This document shows positions 46,234-60,809 of a stretch of DNA of 64,000 nt, piece by piece. The translations under genes and the position numbers were made by a program. The first letter of the stretch is position 1. Every line of letters starts with the position of its first letter. The notes below the pieces were generated by a model, which saw only the letters and a program-made list of their open reading frames with translations, was not told the DNA's origin and did no database searches. Source of the stretch: Oasisia sp. SBJ-2009 (taxonomy: Eukaryota > Annelida > Polychaeta > Sabellida > Siboglinidae); assembly GCA_964017155.1 (NCBI GenBank), contig OZ024857.1, forward strand, positions 19,534,904 through 19,598,903, written 5' to 3'.

Positions 46234-49200
46234 ATGCGCTTTTTTGTGTGTAAGTGCATGTGTGTATGCATTAGTGCTCGTTTGATACCAGATTTTTTCA
46301 ATACCTATCGATACCAAATTGTTCCGATACTCGATACTTACATTGTAAGTCTAATATTCATATAGAGTACAGTTCCCAGTAGAAGCACATTATGCAACAG
46401 AGCCACACACATTTTTTTCTTAGGTTCAGAATTAGTGGCATTATTCTTCAAAAATAAAAAAATTGTTTTCAAATTCAAATGAATGGCACAGTTTAGTGAT
46501 TTCCACAAGTTTTCCTAAACGTACCGACATTATTCCAACAGCCAACAGGTTCCACAATACTATCCGGGGTTTCCAGGGCCAGTTTTTGCCGTGAAACCTA
46601 TAAAAATGGAGTGCCATGGAGTGCCATGGAGTGCCATGGCGTGCCATGGAGTGCCAGTGGCACTGATGTTGGGACATCACAGATATCAAATAGATTGACA
46701 AATATTGACAGTATCGAATGGATCGATGGTATTGATGGTATTGAAAGATTGACGACAACTAAAGAGATCGATGACACTGAAGTTTGATATATGTCGAATA
46801 TTGTGATACCACAAAGTAGCAGTATTGAACTTGCAAAATCAAAACTATTTATGGAGTTTTACAATATATATATATATAAAGCACGGTCCAAAACGTAATT
46901 GTTAAATAAAAATAGACACAAAAATACATGTACTACTAATATTAAAGCATGCACAGTACTATTAAAAAAATTATTTTCTAATAAACACATCAGAATAGTA
47001 CCGAATAGATAAATTATGAAATAAATAGGAAATTGATAAATTTATAAAACAAAATATTCAAACGGAGGTGATAACGAGGGCATAAGAGATGGAAGGTCGC
47101 ACCCTGCTCAATACACCTGCGCAACTCAAGGAGACTGTGGAAGGAGAGGGAGGCGACGTGGGGCTTGCCCCACCGCTCCGCACCCTCATCCAAGTCCTCC
47201 TCAAACTTGATCCAGCGAGCCTTCTCCCGCCACTCCCAGCCAATCGTGTCGTCCCACACCAGCTCGTCCAGCTCCACGAACATCTGCAGCCACAACACAG
47301 ACAGTAGTCACGTGTGCCACGAACATCTGCAGCCGCAACACACACAGTAGTCACGAACATCTGCCACCGTAACACAAACAGTAGTCACGTGTGCCACGAA
47401 CATCTGCAGCCGCAACACACACAGTAGTCACGAACATCTGCAGCTGCAACACAAACAGTAGTCACATGTGCCACGAACATCTGCAGCCGCAACACACACA
47501 GTAGTCACGTGTGCCACGTACATCTGCAGCGGCAACACAAACAGTAGTCACGTGTGCCACGAACATCTGCAGCCGCAACACACACAGTAGTCACGTGTGC
47601 CACGAACATCTGCAGCCGCAACACAAACAGTAGTCACGTGTGCCACAAACATCTGCAGCGGCAACACAAACAGTAGTCACGTGTGCCACGAACATCTGCA
47701 GCCGCAACACAAACAGTAGTCACGTGTGCCACGAACATCTGCAGCCGCAACACAAACAGTAGTCACGTGTGCCACGAACATCTGCAGCCGCAACACAAAC
47801 AGTAGTCACGTGTGCCACGAACATCTGCAGCCGCAACACAAACAGTAGTCACGTGTGCCACGAACATCTGCAGCCGCAACACAAACAGTAGTCACGTGTG
47901 CCACGAACATCTGCAGCCGCAACACAAACAGTAGTCACGTGTGCCACGAACATCTGCAGCCGCAACACACACAGTAGTCACGTGTGCCACGAACATCTGT
48001 AGCCGCAACACAAACAGTAGTCACGTGTGCCACGAACATCTGCAGCCGCAACACAAACAGTAGTCACGTGTGCCACGAACATCTGCAGCCGCAACACAAA
48101 CAGTAGTCACGTGTGCCACGAACATCTGCAGCCGCAACACACACAGTAGTCACGTGTGCCACGTACATCTGCAGCGGCAACACAAACAGTAGTCACGTGT
48201 GCCACGAACATCTGCAGCCGCAACACACACAGTAGTCACGTGTGCCACGAACATCTGCAGCCGCAACACAAACAGTAGTCACGTGTGCCACGAACATCTG
48301 CAGCCGCAACACAAACAGTAGTCACGTGTGCCACAAACATCTGCAGCGGCAACACAAACAGTAGTCACGTGTGCCACGAACATCTGCAGCCGCAACACAC
48401 ACAGTAGTCACGTGTGCCACGAACATCTGCAGCCGCAACACAAACAGTAGTCACGTGTGCCACGAACATCTGCAGCCGCAACACACACAGTAGTCACGTG
48501 TGCCACGAACATCTGCAGCCGCAACACACACAGTAGTCACGTGTGCCACGAACATCTGCAGCCGCAACACAAACAGTAGTCACGTGTGCCACGAACATCT
48601 GCAGCGGCAACACAAACAGAAGTCACGTGTGCCACAAACATCTGCAGCGGCAACACAAACAGTAGTCACGTGTGCCACGAACATCTGCAGCCGCAACACA
48701 AACAGTAGTCACGTGTGCCACGAACATCTGCAGCCGCAACACAAACAGTAGTCACGTGTGCCACGAACAGCTGCAGCGGCAACACAAACAGTAGTCACGA
48801 ACATCTGCAGCCGCAACACAAACAGTAGTCACGAACATCTGCAGCCGCAACACAAACAGTAGTCACGAACATCTGCAGCCGCAACACAAACAGTAGTCAC
48901 GAACATCTGCAGCCGCAACACAAACAGTAGTCACGAACATCTGCAGCCGCAACACAAACAGTAGTCACGAACATCTGCAGCCGCAACACAAACAGTAGAA
49001 CATCTGCAGCCGCAACACAAACAGTAGTCACGAACATCTGCAGCCGCAACACAAACAGTAGTCACGAACATCTGCAGCCGCAACACAAACAGTAGTCACG
49101 AACATCTGCAGCCGCAACACAAACAGTAGTCACGAACATCTGCAGCCGCAACACAAACAGTAGTCAAGTACACTGCTTTGCAGAAGTTACGGTTTTATCT

Positions 49201-52200
49201 AAAAATTACATACATTGTTTTCTCACCCTTCACCCCCCCCCGCCCCCCCCCCCCATGCAAGTGTAGCATTAGCCCTCTCCCGAGCCTCAAAGGAGTGCAA
49301 ATACCAGTTTCTAGTGTTGTTAAACCACATTCCTTTTAGACACACTTCATAACTAATATTCTTGAGTTTTTGTATCATTTCGGTTGATCTCCTTTGTAAT
49401 CTTTCTAGTATATCAATACCCTTTTTGCGATATGGCCTCCATGCCTGTATGCAATATTCTAAATGAGGCTTAACTATTGTTTTGTACAGGGGTATTATTA
49501 GTTCTTTTTCCTTGTACACTATATTTTGCCTAATTAATACAAGAATTTGGTTTCTCTTCACGTAGAGCGCAGTAGCTCAGGGGTAGAGCTTCGGACTTTC
49601 GACTACGAGAACCCGGGTTCGAATCCTGGCTGCGGTGTTAAAACCTTGGGCAAGTTTTTTCACTCTACATTGCTCCAGTTCACTCAGCTGAATAAATGAG
49701 TACCTGGCTATAGACAGTGGTGGATATGTGTACGAGCAGCCTTCGCGCATTAATTGCAGCATGTGGCTGGATGCTTCCCAGAGAAGCCGAGATGGTGTCT
49801 GAGTGAACAGGTCTGTCAGGGAAGTAAAGTGTAAAGCGCTTTGAACGGTCCTGAGGACTGGGTACTGCGCTATATAAGAACTTGCCTTTTTTTCTGCTGC
49901 AAGTCCACACTGCTCTGTTTGGTGTTGTATATGCACCAATCAGTGGCGTGAGAAGCGTGCCGACCATCACACAGCTTCATTAATATCAGTGGCCATTGAT
50001 GTGCCTTACTTTAACAGTTTCACATTTAAATCCTTGCTAATATTTGTGTACACAACTGAACTTTACCTCATGAGGATTTCGGTCGACCGCAACTCTGGGT
50101 AAATTACTCTGGCGCGTCTTCATTTTGATGGATGATGTGTATGATAATTTCCGTTTACGCGTACCCCAAGTGTTGCCGTATCTGTGGCCTGTCAACACAA
50201 TTCAAAATGTACACAGCATTTCCACAATCATATGAATGCATCCCATTAAACAGCATACTGTCATGTACCCGGTAATGTACGCATTAAACAGCTGTATATA
50301 TCTATCTTTCTGAATTATTTTCTAAGTAACACAAGTACAGTGCCTCATATCAGTGCTGGTATTCAAACCCATATGTCTACAACATGGTATTGTTGGGGGG
50401 GGGGGGGGTGTAAGAAGTGATATTAATGACACAAAGAAGTGTTTTATCATGAATGGCATATAGGAAGAACACGCAATTAGTACACATAAATAAGGTAAGC
50501 TTTTACCCTTGTAAAGAGGCATGGCTAACTGTTTTGAAAGTATTTCAGGTATAACTAACTATTTGTGTTGAAAATGAGACATAAAAGAAACCCTACAGCA
50601 ATGGTTTTGCCATTGCAATGAGAACCTGAAATATTGCAGACTTGATAAACCTAACCATTTTAAGTGTAATACTTTGGTACGGATGATGCATTTTACTTAT
50701 ATTTGTTTTAACTGCAATACTTATTATTTGACTTGAAACGTGTTTCGCATAACGGTGTAATGTTTGCTTCTTTCCTTTCTAATGGAACCCTTCTCTCCAT
50801 CTCATTCTTGTCTCGTCCACAGGGTAGTCTCGCTTAACCGACTGTCGTTCGGCTGCGGAACTACGCCGAGAAGACAGTCTGGCTACATTAACGGTTTTGT
50901 TTGGGTAGCAGCCGTGATCTATAAAATGCTGCCACCTCACGGACACTGCCGTAATATATATTTTTATAAACAACTGCAAATTTGTATTTCTATTTATTTT
51001 GTGTTAATATAAGTTTAATTTTTAATAGTTTTTATAATACAGCATTATTTGATCAAAAGGTTTCCTTATTTAATTTGTATGCTATCCGTGTCGAGCTAGA
51101 CAATGCTGCCACCTCACGGATACTGGTTAATCCTGCCGTAATTCTTATTTTATAAACAACGGTAAATTTGAATTTTTACTTACTTTTGTGTTAATATAAG
51201 TTCAATGGTGAATACTTTTCATATGATATTATTATCTTGTAAAAGTATATCGTTATTTTAATTTTTATTTCATAGTTGGCCTGAGAGCCAATCAGCGTCT
51301 CTACCCTAATCTGGGGTAAGGCTGCCCGGATGTAGAAACTTAAGCCCATATACTGTCCCAGGCGGAGTTGAGGGGGCTTAAAAGTGCTGCCACCTCACGG
51401 AGTCTGGGTAACCGAGGCTAGTCCACAGGGTTAATCCGACGTTTATGAACTGGTCGCTAGATGGCAGAACGTGTAAGCTTTCAGTCAGCGTTTGTGAATT
51501 GATCGCTAGATGGCACCACTTATAGGTTTGACAGACGACGCTGCCGATTTCGTTTTCGTATGGTTACTTCAATGATACCCGGGGTACATTTATCGTATTT
51601 GTCGTTGATGTCACATATACACGGGTCAGTTTGTCGAACATTTCCCTACGTTATTCAAAAGAACCTAACCCTAACCCCAGCAGATATTGTCTAATTTACA
51701 CAATTTAAACTCTAAACAGGAACAGCAAGTTTATTTTAGCTTCAGTTTTAAACTTCGTTCCGGCATTCGGGATTGAATCGGACTGCGATGTGGAAAACGT
51801 AACTTCCGCGTATTTCTTTTTTACCACGCGAAAAGGAAGGCAACTACCTTTGTTGACGTTACGACATTGAATCGATCCAAATCATTGCATTTCACAAACC
51901 AGGCGTTGCAGCCAGCAGTTGGTAAGAATTAACCTTTTAATTTGAGAAATGAATGATCAAAGTGTTCCAGTCGAACATTTTACGAAACGTTTTCAGATAG
52001 TCGCAGCACCGGTGAAATATATACATCATTTCCGGTGCGATATAGCGTGCTTGACAACAAACGAACAATAAAATAATTTAGCAATGTGCCAGTTTAAAAC
52101 GTCTTGTTGGTTAATAAATGCGCCACGGATAAAAATCGTCGTACATCTTCGACTGTGGTCTGCGTGGTTTATCTTGGTTGAACTATACAGTGATAAGTTG

Positions 52201-55200
52201 ACCGCGAATGCAAATTATCGCATTGGCGTTCGAGGTTTTCAGGCGCCAGGAACTACTAGTCTTGTGGCTTCACATGCACTGTGTCTGTGCATTGATCATA
52301 GCATTGCTTGTTCAACTATTGTAATCTACGATTTCGTTTTATAATTTGAAACATTAAGGTTTGCAGAAAATATAATAAATCATTTACACAATTTTCTGAA
52401 CAGATAACCTTTAATAAAAATGCCTGTAAGTGTAAGCATCTGGGAAGTTGGTATTTTGTCGTGATGTGTAAGACACGATTGCATTACAAATAATCTGGTT
52501 GACCTATAACAGTTCCCCACACGTCCATATCCTGTTAACGATACCAGGACTATTTCTGCCTATGGTTGTATGTAAACAGAACAGGCTAATCAGTGACATG
52601 GAAACGTGGGCAGCACACGTTGTGTAACTATCTTATGGCTGCACAAGGATGTCTGGCATACAGACAGACAGAATTATATTTACTCTAACAATAATTAATA
52701 CAATTGTTTTAATACAAAACCAAACATATATTTAGACTCTCAATAGTGTCAACGCAAGGGCTATTCTTTCCTAAACAAAACCAGAAAATAAAAATACATT
52801 ATCATTTATCCAATATTTGATGTTTAAACTGTGTTTATTTTGGTATAAAATAATACACAAAAATACCACACAATTTTATGGGGGAATCTTCATAAAAGTA
52901 AAATCCATAATATTTAGAATTAATAATCCAATAATGCAGAGAATTAAATAAAAATTAATACAAATTAAATAATTAAATTTAAAACTTCAATAAGAAACAA
53001 ATATGTAAACTTTGGGGGAACGACATGCACGTACTTGCGATGTTCTCGAGGTCTCCGTCTGCGAGGGCCGTGACCTCATCCGACTCGTTGCGAGTGACCG
53101 GCGTGATGCGATCCAGCTCCACGTTACTGCCGAGGTGTTGCCAGTACGGCAAGTCATCCTTGGAGACATGGCGGCGACGGTAACGGCGGTGACGGTGACT
53201 GGTTCCACCCTCAATCCTGGTGACACGAGTGACGGGGACTGACGTGATGACAGAAGTGACACAGACCAAGGGACAGTACTGGTGATCAGGGTGACAGGGC
53301 TTGGACTGGTCTGCCATGTTAGCCAGTTTTCCACTGTGCTTATCTTACCTGATTAAGCTCCACAGCTATAACAGGATAGGGGATGAACCATCACGGACAT
53401 AACCAGTCTGGGTAAAATCCTTTGCCTTCATGTGCATAACACTCATGGACAAATGCCCTCAACATTAGGCAGGAATTATATACAATTACCTAGATCGTTA
53501 TTATATTAGTTCTCCACTTGAAAATAAGAATGATTGATTAAGTCACCTGTATGGGTTTTGTCTTTCATAAGGGCTACATTCATATGGCATGGTGAACTAC
53601 TTCACAAAAAGTTGACATGATAACATAAAATGTTGTACAAAGTTAATGTTTGCAGATAGTGAAAAATTAAAATCGCAACCAATTAAAAATTACAATACAG
53701 CTAAAGATATCCAACTCATGCCCAGAAGATAGATAATTCTGACATTAATGGTACTGTAAATAAGCCAGACTACCATGCTATCTTGCAACAGAATGCTGGA
53801 ATATCTTAAAGAGGGAAATTGACTGCGTCGTTGACAAATTTGTCCCCTTGAAAAAACAAGGGAAAAGGTCAAAGAAGAAACACTTATCGAAGGACGCCAT
53901 TAGAAAAATCAAGTACAAGCAAATGATGTGGAAGACATATAGACATACTGGAAGTGAAGAAGACTATGCCATTTATAAAGAAGCACTTAATCAAGCTACA
54001 GCTGAAATTAGAAATTCGAAGAGAAGCTATGAACAAAAAATAGCTTTCAACATAAAACATGACAGCAAGAGTTTTTATGCGTATGTTCGAAGTAAACAGA
54101 AAGTTCAAGATAAGGTCGGGCCACTAGAAGGTAGTGATGGAAACATAATAACGGAGGGATTCTTAATGGCAGAAAACCTAAATGAATACTTTAGTTCGGT
54201 ATTTACCAGGGAAGATATTAGTACATTACCAGTACTAGAGACTAAGTTCGAAGGGAGAGAGTGTGACTATTTAGGACAACTAACTGTAACCCCAAAAATG
54301 GTAGCTATGAAAATAAGAGATATGAAGGATAATAAATCACCAGGAGTGGATGGGATTCCTCCCAAATTACTACTGGAAATTGTAGAACAAATTAGCATAC
54401 CACTTGCAACAGTGTTCAATTTGGCATTAGAGGAAGGAGTGGTTCCGGTAGAATGGAAAGAAGCAAACATCATACCATTATTTAAAAAAGGATCAAGAAG
54501 CAAGTCAGAGAACTATAGGCCAGTGAGTTTAACATCGGTGATTTGTAAACTATTAGAAAGACTAATTAAAGATCACTTGGTTGATTTTCTTGTTAAAAAT
54601 AAATTGATAAACACATCTCAACATGGGTTTTTAAAAGCGAGGTCATGCTTAACAAATATGTTATGTTTTTTGGAAGATGTCACAAAGTGGGTAGATGAGG
54701 GATCACCAGTAGATATAATCTATTTAGATTTTAAAAAAGCCTTTGACAAAGTCCCACACCAAAGATTACTACTTAAACTAAAGGCCCATGGCATAGGAAA
54801 TAGTATGATTAACTGGATAGAAAAATGGCTTATTGATAGAAGACAAAGAGTAGTAGTTGATGGGGAGGTTTCAAATTGGAAATCTGTTTTGAGTGGAGTA
54901 CCGCAAGGATCAGTATTGGGACCTATTTTATTCTTAATATATATCAATGATTTGGATGATGACGTAACAAGCAAGGTGTTGAAGTTTGCGGACGACACAA
55001 AAGTGTTTAGGAAAATAAAAAGTGATGCAGATAGACAGCATTTACAAGATGATCTAAATAAGTTGATAGAATGGTCTGAGAAATGGCAAATGCTGTTTAA
55101 CTTTGGAAAGTGTAAGTGCCTCCACACAGGACATGGGAATGAAAATGCACAATATACAATGGGTGGTACTGTACTAAATACTACTGTAAAGGAAAAGGAC

Positions 55201-58200
55201 TTAGGTTTAACCATTAGTGCTGACATGAAGGTATCAGAGCAGTGTGGAATTGCAGCAGCGAAGGCAAACCAAATTCTTGGATTAATTAGGCGAAATATAG
55301 TATACAAAGAAAAAGAACTAATAATACCGCTTTATAAAACAATAGTTAGGCCTCATTTAGAATATTGTATACAAGCATGGAGGCCATATCGCAAGAAGGA
55401 TATTGATATGCTAGAAAGAGTACAAAGGAGAGCAACAAAAATGATACCAAAACTCAGGAATATTAGTTATGAAATGCGTCTAAAAGAATGTGGTCTAACA
55501 ACACTAGAAACCAGAAGATTGAGAGGAGATCAGATTGAGGTTTTTAAAATATTGAATGGGTATGAAAATATTGACAGAAATATTTTTTTCACGGTCAAGG
55601 AAGAGAGAAGGACTAGAGGACATGGAGTTGCATTAGCAAAGAAGCAGTGTAGACTAGATATTAGAAAATTTTCATTTTCCCAAAGAATAGTAAACGAATG
55701 GAACAAATTATCAGCTGATTGTGTAGGTGCTAGAAGTGTTAATATGTTTAAAAATAAAATTGACATATACCTAAGACGGGCAGGGTATACTTAGATAGAT
55801 AGGTTGGACTCTCGATAAGCCAAACGGCTTCCTTGTCCACCTGCCATCTAGAGTTGATTCTCTAGGTGGCAATCTTGTTAAATCTTGTTAAATCACCTGA
55901 AGTAAACCTTTCGGAGGCAATCTTGTCTACTCCTGTTATACTGTTTCCACCATATATTTTCACAGCTCATTAAAAAGTATATGCTGAAATGATAACCTCA
56001 TCTAGTGATCAGTTTTACAACTCCACTACACAATGAACTGTTGAAGAAGCCACAACACGGCAGTCGTGAATGACAGCGCCACAATACACAGAAAAATTCT
56101 GATCAATTTTAGATCGCACATGCATGCACACAAACAAACACACCATCGCAAAGTATGGCATTCGCACACACCAAACACAGTGTACATGCACATGCATGCA
56201 ATATGATGTGGAGTCATATTAAATACTGGTCATCACTGTGCATAGCAAAAACCCAACAAACTGCCAAATAAGTTAGTGTAAATGATAAACAGTTTAGGCA
56301 TAATACAATACAATAAGCTAAAATAATTTCGCCATTGTATTCCCCCTTCCCCAATCACTTTCCCCTCCCCGATATTGCGTTGAGCTTACCCTTTTAAATA
56401 CCATAATTTTATATGTAGTGTTTGAACTAATAGTCATTTATCGGGTGCAATTCTATGATCAAATCTGAACTAATAACTTCCCATAAATATTAAGATGCCT
56501 AGAATTTAAAGGAAACATGTCCTGACACTTCCAAGTTCACTCTTTTAAACTGTTGAAGTACTTTAATCATAATAGTAGCACCATTGTCACCTACCTAACT
56601 AAAACATGTGGAGGCCTTAGCTGTTTGCTAGTAACTACACATTCAGTGGCAAGAAACCTTGATCACAGTCAACAAAACTAGTTAAATAAAATACACTCAA
56701 CAGAATTAAAAAGCCAACTACAACTCTTCAAACAACGTCGAAACGTGACAACAAACTAATTTTACAGAAGCTGTTATTACACCAGACCGACCATGTTTTA
56801 ATTAAACTGTCAAAATGGTGCATTACAGACTGCCAGTTGCAGCTGTCGCAACATTTGTGACTGACACAGACAACAGGAGTCTTCACACAGTACGTTTGTT
56901 TAACTCCATCTCGCCCACAGGCTGCATATGTATTTCCAATATTTCCTCTTTATTTCTGTGTTTAAGGGCAGTTGTCTGTTTTTTCATGGTAAAAAAAATT
57001 GTATATATATTGTTTGGGTATGTACATAATATAATTATTGTGTTTGTGTGTACTATGTAGATATATTCTGACATACCACCCTGACATTACTTAAAGAAAA
57101 ACGCAGAAAGGACTTTTCAAGTGGGTTCAACTTTTACAAAATGCATGCAGATTAATCATACAATGAATAATACAATTATTATAAACATTAATAAATTGTA
57201 TACTGGATTGAAAGGACAGAAAACAGGTAAATGTCAAAAACAAATTTAGTTATTTTAAGTGTAGCAAAGAAATTTTATTTAATAAAACAGCACCAGCCTG
57301 TGGCAAAGATGGAGACAGAAAATCTGTGTGTGACGTCCGCAATATGTCAAGTCTTAACATACAGTGATACAGTGCTCAGGTCACTTTTGCTACAGCCAAC
57401 GAAAGCCAATCAAACATCTAGCTGGGTCAACTTGAGTAACAACGCACAAGACAGCAATTCAACTCACCAAGGTATGTCGCCCCACGAGGGCGGACAACTG
57501 AGGGAACTAACTGAGCTGTAAGGGTAACGAGCACCACACATGAGTCTTTTTCGTCTTGTGTATTTTACAGAGGTTCTCCTGGTCTATGGCCAGTGCGTGA
57601 ACCATGTCACCATTTCTAACCAAATATTTGCAGTTTTCTCACACCCAACCTGTTTTATTCTATCACAAAAAAATATTTTTTGGTTCATTTTGGTTGTTCA
57701 AGTTAAATATCTTCAAACTCATGATCCAATAATTACTAAAATTAATTAAATAAACAGTACTTGAACACTCATATCCTTGGTACAACTCTGTACAAAGTGT
57801 TGGCAATGTGTCTGAAATATTAATACACTGTACATGTAATGATAATACTATATATGTGAATGTTATACCCTATCAGTGCTGGTGGGTAGGCCAGGAATTG
57901 GAGTTATTCAATATGGTCAAATAATATGTTCACATAATTTGTTTTTGAAGTACCAACTTCATCTCGGGGCTCATCAAACCCAAGGATTTGGAGGATTTTA
58001 TCTTCAGAATGAATAATTTGGGCATTTAGTGCATTTCACAAGTCAACAATGTTATTTTTCTTCAAAAATGTAAAATAAAAAATTACATTATTAAAGCCAT
58101 CAGAAGGTGAAGATGAATAAAACATCAAACGACACACAGAAGTTAGTGTACTTTTAGTCAACAGTAAACAAACGGTGGATTGATGTTTGTTTTTGATGCA

Positions 58201-60733
58201 ATGACAGACACTGCAATACTCAATGGTAGATCTCTTTGCACTGATAATAACACCAAAACACATTACCTAGTTGCAATTGAACAAGGTAGGAAAGATGCTA
58301 ACAAAATCAACCAGGAGGTTCTGCAAAGAGAAGTCTACAATGACATCAATCACATACCCTGTAACTGGTGACCCTGAGGGGGGCGTCTCCAAATCAGGCA
58401 TTCCGTCGTTACTTCCTGTCAAAGCAGAAACCTGACATCAATACGTTGTCATACACCTATTGCCAGACCCTGTTAGTTACCTATCTGTGTATCAAGAAAT
58501 TTCCAGTAAAACTGTCGCGATCTTATTGGTATTTTTGTAGTACTGAATGTCCCATATGCATGGATTAAAAGTGCCATATCATGTTGATCTTTCAATAGAT
58601 TGATCTAAAATTAGTTTTGCCACAAAGTAAACCTACCATATTTGGCTGTACATATTCAGATACATAACATAAAAGTCAACTGCCCAAAAAACAAACGATA
58701 TAAAAAATAACTGCTGGTGAAGCTACATACTCACTACATATTCAGACACATGAAGTTACGGCCGAAAACACACAGTACAGAAAAAAATGTTTGGGGGTTT
58801 AGTGTGTCTGAATAAATAGTTTTTATGGTACATGTTACCCACAATATTCATTAACTTCTGCCACAAGTAATACAGTCAACTACCCTCTGGCTTCGAAGCA
58901 AGCTCATGATCATGTTTCAATACATAGCTTTATGTAGAGACCCGTCCACCCGTCATTAGGACGAGTAAAAACGAATATGGACGGGCAGAAATATGGGTGG
59001 ACGGGTGGTGGATGGGTAAAAAAAAAAAATATATATATATATAGCGTTAGTTATGCTTGAAAGTGAGTGTAAATATGTATGTTTGTAGCCCGTTTCAGGT
59101 CATCAGGCACATCTGAAAGTTTGTAAACTAGCTTAACAGTTAACATCCATGTGTCCACCAAAACATGTGTGACTGGCAATAATTTTATCCACCACAAAGC
59201 CCTGCTTCGAAGCAAGGTCACGATCGTCTTTGCGTACAACAGACCCGCCACCTGGTGGCAACCACTGACTCACCCAAGTGAAATGTGACCTTCGGCTTGC
59301 TTTCTTCCGACTTGGTTTCTTCTGACGCCCCCGGGGGTTCTTCAGCATACCCTCTCCTCACACCCATGGTGGCCGGGCTGTTGTTCAGGCCTTCCCCAAT
59401 ATAGAACCCCACTGCATCCTGGGTACTCTCGTGACTCGCCCCGTCTGCGTGGTCCGTTGTGTCGCCCCCGGACACCTCCCCGTCTTTACCCTTGGGGTGA
59501 TCTTGAAGGTTGGGGGCAGACACTGCATCGTGGACCCCCTTTTGTTCCTGAAACGCACACACAATAGTCAGCATACAGGATCTAATAGTCATGCCCCCCC
59601 CCAACTATTTAACAACAATGAGTAGCTTTGTGTGAATCATTGCTTGTATTAGTAAGTAAGGATGAGCCCCTGGTATTCAATGGATCTAAATTTGTAACCT
59701 GCAAACTGCTGATTCTCACAGACATCTTTCATGGAATACATCAGCAAATTTGTGATTGATATGTAAAAAGCACAACATTGTTTTATGAAACACAAATTAG
59801 TGAAACACACTGTACTTGTGTGCAATAACAGTGGCATCCTTATGCAGTAACAACAATGTCTTTTGAGGCAGTTGCGCAAAGTAATTATTTTGCACAATAA
59901 ACATCTTCTTGAACAAGCTGTCTGTACTACCAGTTGGTGCATGAAGTAATTCTCCTACCAGTGAAATTAACAATAGAAGAGCTTAGGTTTGTACCTGTAT
60001 TACTTGTCAACAAAACTATCATCCATCCTTCTCACAAACTATGCTGCATGACACGCTATGTTATGCCATTACACGCCTGTAAATGGTATGTGGACAGGAG
60101 TTGTGTCCCGTCTATTCAGGTAACAAGGTGTCTGACTCAACAAAGCACACATTTAACAGGATAAATTACCAACATCAATATCAGGTCACAGTACAGTTAG
60201 AAAAATACTTGGAAAACGTTAATGAAAAGTTAAGGTAATTATAACTGGCCATAGTACAATGCTTTTCATCAATAATCACACTTGTCTTGATTATTGATTT
60301 TACTACACTAATAATATTCCATAATTATAATCAATACAGTCAATTCGTCACAGAAGATTGTCTGCATTCAGACTAAGCACAGCTTGATCACTTGTGCAGT
60401 TGGCAGTTTGCCTCTAGCATTTATTGTGATACTGATGCTTTATTATGGATGATTGGGTGATAAAAGACACAATTCCTCATTACACCTACTGGTGCATATA
60501 TCATGCCAAATGTAGAGGATGCACATGTACATAAGATGTTTTCTTTCCAACTTTGTTAGATTAACCATCACCACATTGTAACTTCTCTCAAGATTGTATG
60601 TCTTGAGTTCTACTGTTCTCCACCAGGTGGCAGTGTGGAAATATCCACTGCAGCGCCATCTGATGATCACCTCTCGAAGCGTCCACACTCACCAACGTGG
60701 CTGGTTGATGAACCAGTGATGATTAATCAAAAG

Positions 60734-60809
<76 letters not shown>

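Noticed and set aside
49567..49640. A functional tRNA gene
   Set aside because: Boxes A and B are present, but the sequence continues into a SINE core and tail, and the cloverleaf stems are imperfect.
52084..52344. 86-codon plus-strand frame
   Set aside because: No domain, no splice signals and no compositional bias.
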